In this document: positions 62,001 through 64,000 of the stretch, in pieces | Position numbering within the stretch: the first letter of the stretch is position 1 | Layout of the letters: the number at the start of each line of letters is the position of its first letter | Source: Macrostomum hystrix | Lineage: Eukaryota > Platyhelminthes > Macrostomidae | Reading direction: 5' to 3' | DNA length: 64,000 nucleotides | Assembly (NCBI GenBank): GCA_950097015.1 | Contig: CATNEN010000038.1 | Span: forward strand, 22,072,001 to 22,136,000 | The notes under the pieces: generated by a model | Told to the model about the DNA's origin: nothing | The model's input: the letters and a program-made list of their open reading frames with translations, nothing else | Database searches by the model: none | Program-made: the position numbers and the translations under genes

Positions 62001-64000
62001 GAGGCTCTGGGAAAATGACAGCTCTTCAAACTGAGGATCTGGGAAAATGACAGCTCTTCAAACTGAGGATCTAGGAAAATGACAGCTCTTCAAACTGAGG
62101 ATCTGAGAAAATGACAGCTCTTCAAACTGAGGATCTGAGAAAATGACAGCTCTTCAAACTGAGGATCTAGGAAAATGACAGCTCTTCAAACTGAGGATCT
62201 GGGAAAATGACAGCTCTTTAAACTGAGGATCTGAGAAAATGACAGCTCTTCAAACTGAGGATCTGGGAAAATGACAGCTCTTCAAACTGAGGATCTGGGA
62301 AAATGACAGCTCTTCAAACTGAGGATCTGGGAAAATGACAGCTCTTCAAACTGAGGATCTGGGAAAATGACAGCTCTTCAAACTGAGGATCTAGGAAAAT
62401 GACAGCTCTTCAAACTGAGGATCTGGGAAAATGACAGCTCTTCAAACTGAGGATCTGGGAAAATGACAGCTCTTCAAACTGAGGATCTAGGAAAATGACA
62501 GCTCTTCAAACTGAGGATCTGGGAAAATGACAGCTTCACAAACTGAGGATCTGGGAAAATGACAGGTACACTAACAGAGGATCTGAGAAAATGACAACTT
62601 CACAAACTGAGGATCTGGGAAAATGACAGCTCTTCAAACTGAGGATCTGGGAAAATGACAGCTCTTCAAACTGAGGATCTGGAAAAATGACAGCTCTTCA
62701 AACTGAGGATCTGGGAAAATGACAGCTCTTCAAACTGAGGATCTAGGAAAATGACAGCTCTTCAAACTGAGGATCTGGGAAAATGACAGCTCTTCAAACT
62801 GAGGATCTAGGAAAATGACAGCTCTTCAAACTGAGGATCTAGGAAAATGACAGCTCTTCAAACTGAGGATCTGGGAAAATGACAGCTCTTCAAACTGAGG
62901 ATCTAGGAAAATGACAGCTCTTCAAACTGAGGATCTAGGAAAATGACAGCTCTTCAAACTGAGGATCTGGGAAAATGACAGCTCTTCAAACTGAGGATCT
63001 GGGAAAATGACAGCTCTTCAAACTGAGGATCTGAGAAAATGACAGCTCTTCAAACTGAGGATCTGGGAAAATGACAGCTCTTCAAACTGAGGATCTAGGA
63101 AAATGACAGCTCTTCAAACTGAGGATCTAGGAAAATGACAGCTCTTCAAACTGAGGATCTGGGAAAATGACAGCTCTTCAAACTGAGGATCTAGGAAAAT
63201 GACAGCTCTTCAAACTGAGGATCTAGGAAAATGACAGCTCTTCAAACTGAGGATCTGAGAAAATGACAGCTCTTCAAACTGAGGATCTAGGAAAATGACA
63301 GCTCTTCAAACTGAGGATCTGGGAAAATGACAGCTCTTCAAACTGAGGATCTAGGAAAATGACAGCTCTTCAAACTGAGGATCTAGGAAAATGACAGCTC
63401 TTCAAACTGAGGATCTAGGAAAATGACAGCTCTTCAAACTGAGGATCTAGGAAAATGACAGCTTTACAAACTGAGGATCTGGGAAAATGACAGCTCTTCA
63501 AACTGAGGATCTGGGAAAATGACAGCTCTTCAAACTGAGGATCTGGGAAAATGACAGCTCTTCAAACTGAGGATCTAGGAAAATGACAGCTCTTCAAACT
63601 GAGGATCTGAGAAAATGACAGCTCTTCAAACTGAGGATCTGAGAAAATGACAGCTCTTCAAACTGAGGATCTGAGAAAATGACAGCTCTTCAAACTGAGG
63701 ATCTGGGAAAATGACAGCTCTTCAAACTGAGGATCTAGGAAAATGACAGCTCTTCAAACTGAGGATCTAGGAAAATGACAGCTCTTCAAACTGAGGATCT
63801 AGGAAAATGACAGCTCTTCAAACTGAGGATCTGGGAAAATGACAGCTCTTCAAACTGAGGATCTGGGAAAATGACAGCTCTTCAAACTGAGGATCTGGGA
63901 AAATGACAGCTCTTCAAACTGAGGATCTGGGAAAATGACAGCTCTTCAAACTGAGGATCTAGGAAAATGACAGCTGTTCAAACTGAGGATCTGGGAAAAT
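53040..64000. repeat. 11-kb 32-bp minisatellite, APPL upstream intron
   Basis: About 342 copies of a 32-bp unit with CAAACTGAGGATCTGGGA and AAATGACAGCTCTT, running off the window. Variants are mostly GGATCTAGG, GGATCTGAG, CTTTACAAAC and rare GGATTTAGG. The spacing between GGATTTAGG variants (1088, 2048, 864, 2400, 1152 bp) is always a multiple of 32, so there is no net indel in more than 7 kb. A small degenerate patch lies at 62533-62600. Confidence 0.98.

Noticed and set aside
53040-64000. Centromeric or subtelomeric satellite
   Set aside because: The array starts 186 bp inside an intron of a conserved gene with intact splice sites, so an intronic minisatellite is the simpler reading. The far end is outside the window.

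Overview
The window is nuclear DNA from an animal. It carries three long, well-conserved intron-containing genes plus part of a fourth, with GT-AG splice sites, AT-rich intergenic DNA, GC-richer exons, and SINE-like and MITE-like relics. The species cannot be named from the sequence. The CLCA, APPL and fibrinogen-related genes fit an invertebrate bilaterian; a spiralian or flatworm is possible but is a guess.

Layout. 1-8345: end of a 55-bp repeat, unique DNA, then a 7-kb G-rich 15-bp minisatellite. 8642-9269 (minus strand): the 3' exons of a fibrinogen-related (FReD) lectin gene. 9.3-16.5 kb: gene-free AT-rich DNA with three copies of a hAT-like MITE and tRNA-like relics. 16.6-17.3 kb: a 32-bp minisatellite. 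18691-29364 (plus): a complete G protein beta subunit in seven exons, exactly 340 residues, with all exon phases matching. 33312-45528 (minus): a complete nine-exon CLCA-family gene, 1173 residues. It has a signal peptide, a CLCA N-terminal domain with a degenerate protease motif, a VWA-like region, a fibronectin-like domain, a mucin-like repeat and a transmembrane helix. 47251-52854 (minus): the 3' half of an APPL adaptor gene (PH and PTB domains, a 9-nt microexon, C-terminal tail). Its upstream BAR exons lie beyond an intronic 32-bp array that runs off the window.

The dominant signal is tandem repetition. By summing array spans, roughly 36 kb of the 64 kb is minisatellite. Eighteen of the 20 introns in the three main genes contain a minisatellite, and nearly every intron has its own unit (11 to 47 bp). 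The arrays usually fill most of the intron, and exon frames are preserved precisely across them. Some units share short cores (GATCTGGG, CCCAATTGTT, CGAATCCTAG), and several contain short palindromes, which hints at repeated seeding or exchange between introns. The same process reaches one exon, where a 36-bp repeat encodes a glycosylation-rich stalk in the CLCA protein.

The genes do not form an operon or pathway. G beta is a core signalling subunit, CLCA is a membrane or secreted protein of the calcium-activated chloride channel regulator family, and APPL is an endosomal adaptor. G beta and CLCA converge tail to tail; CLCA and APPL are tandem on the minus strand.
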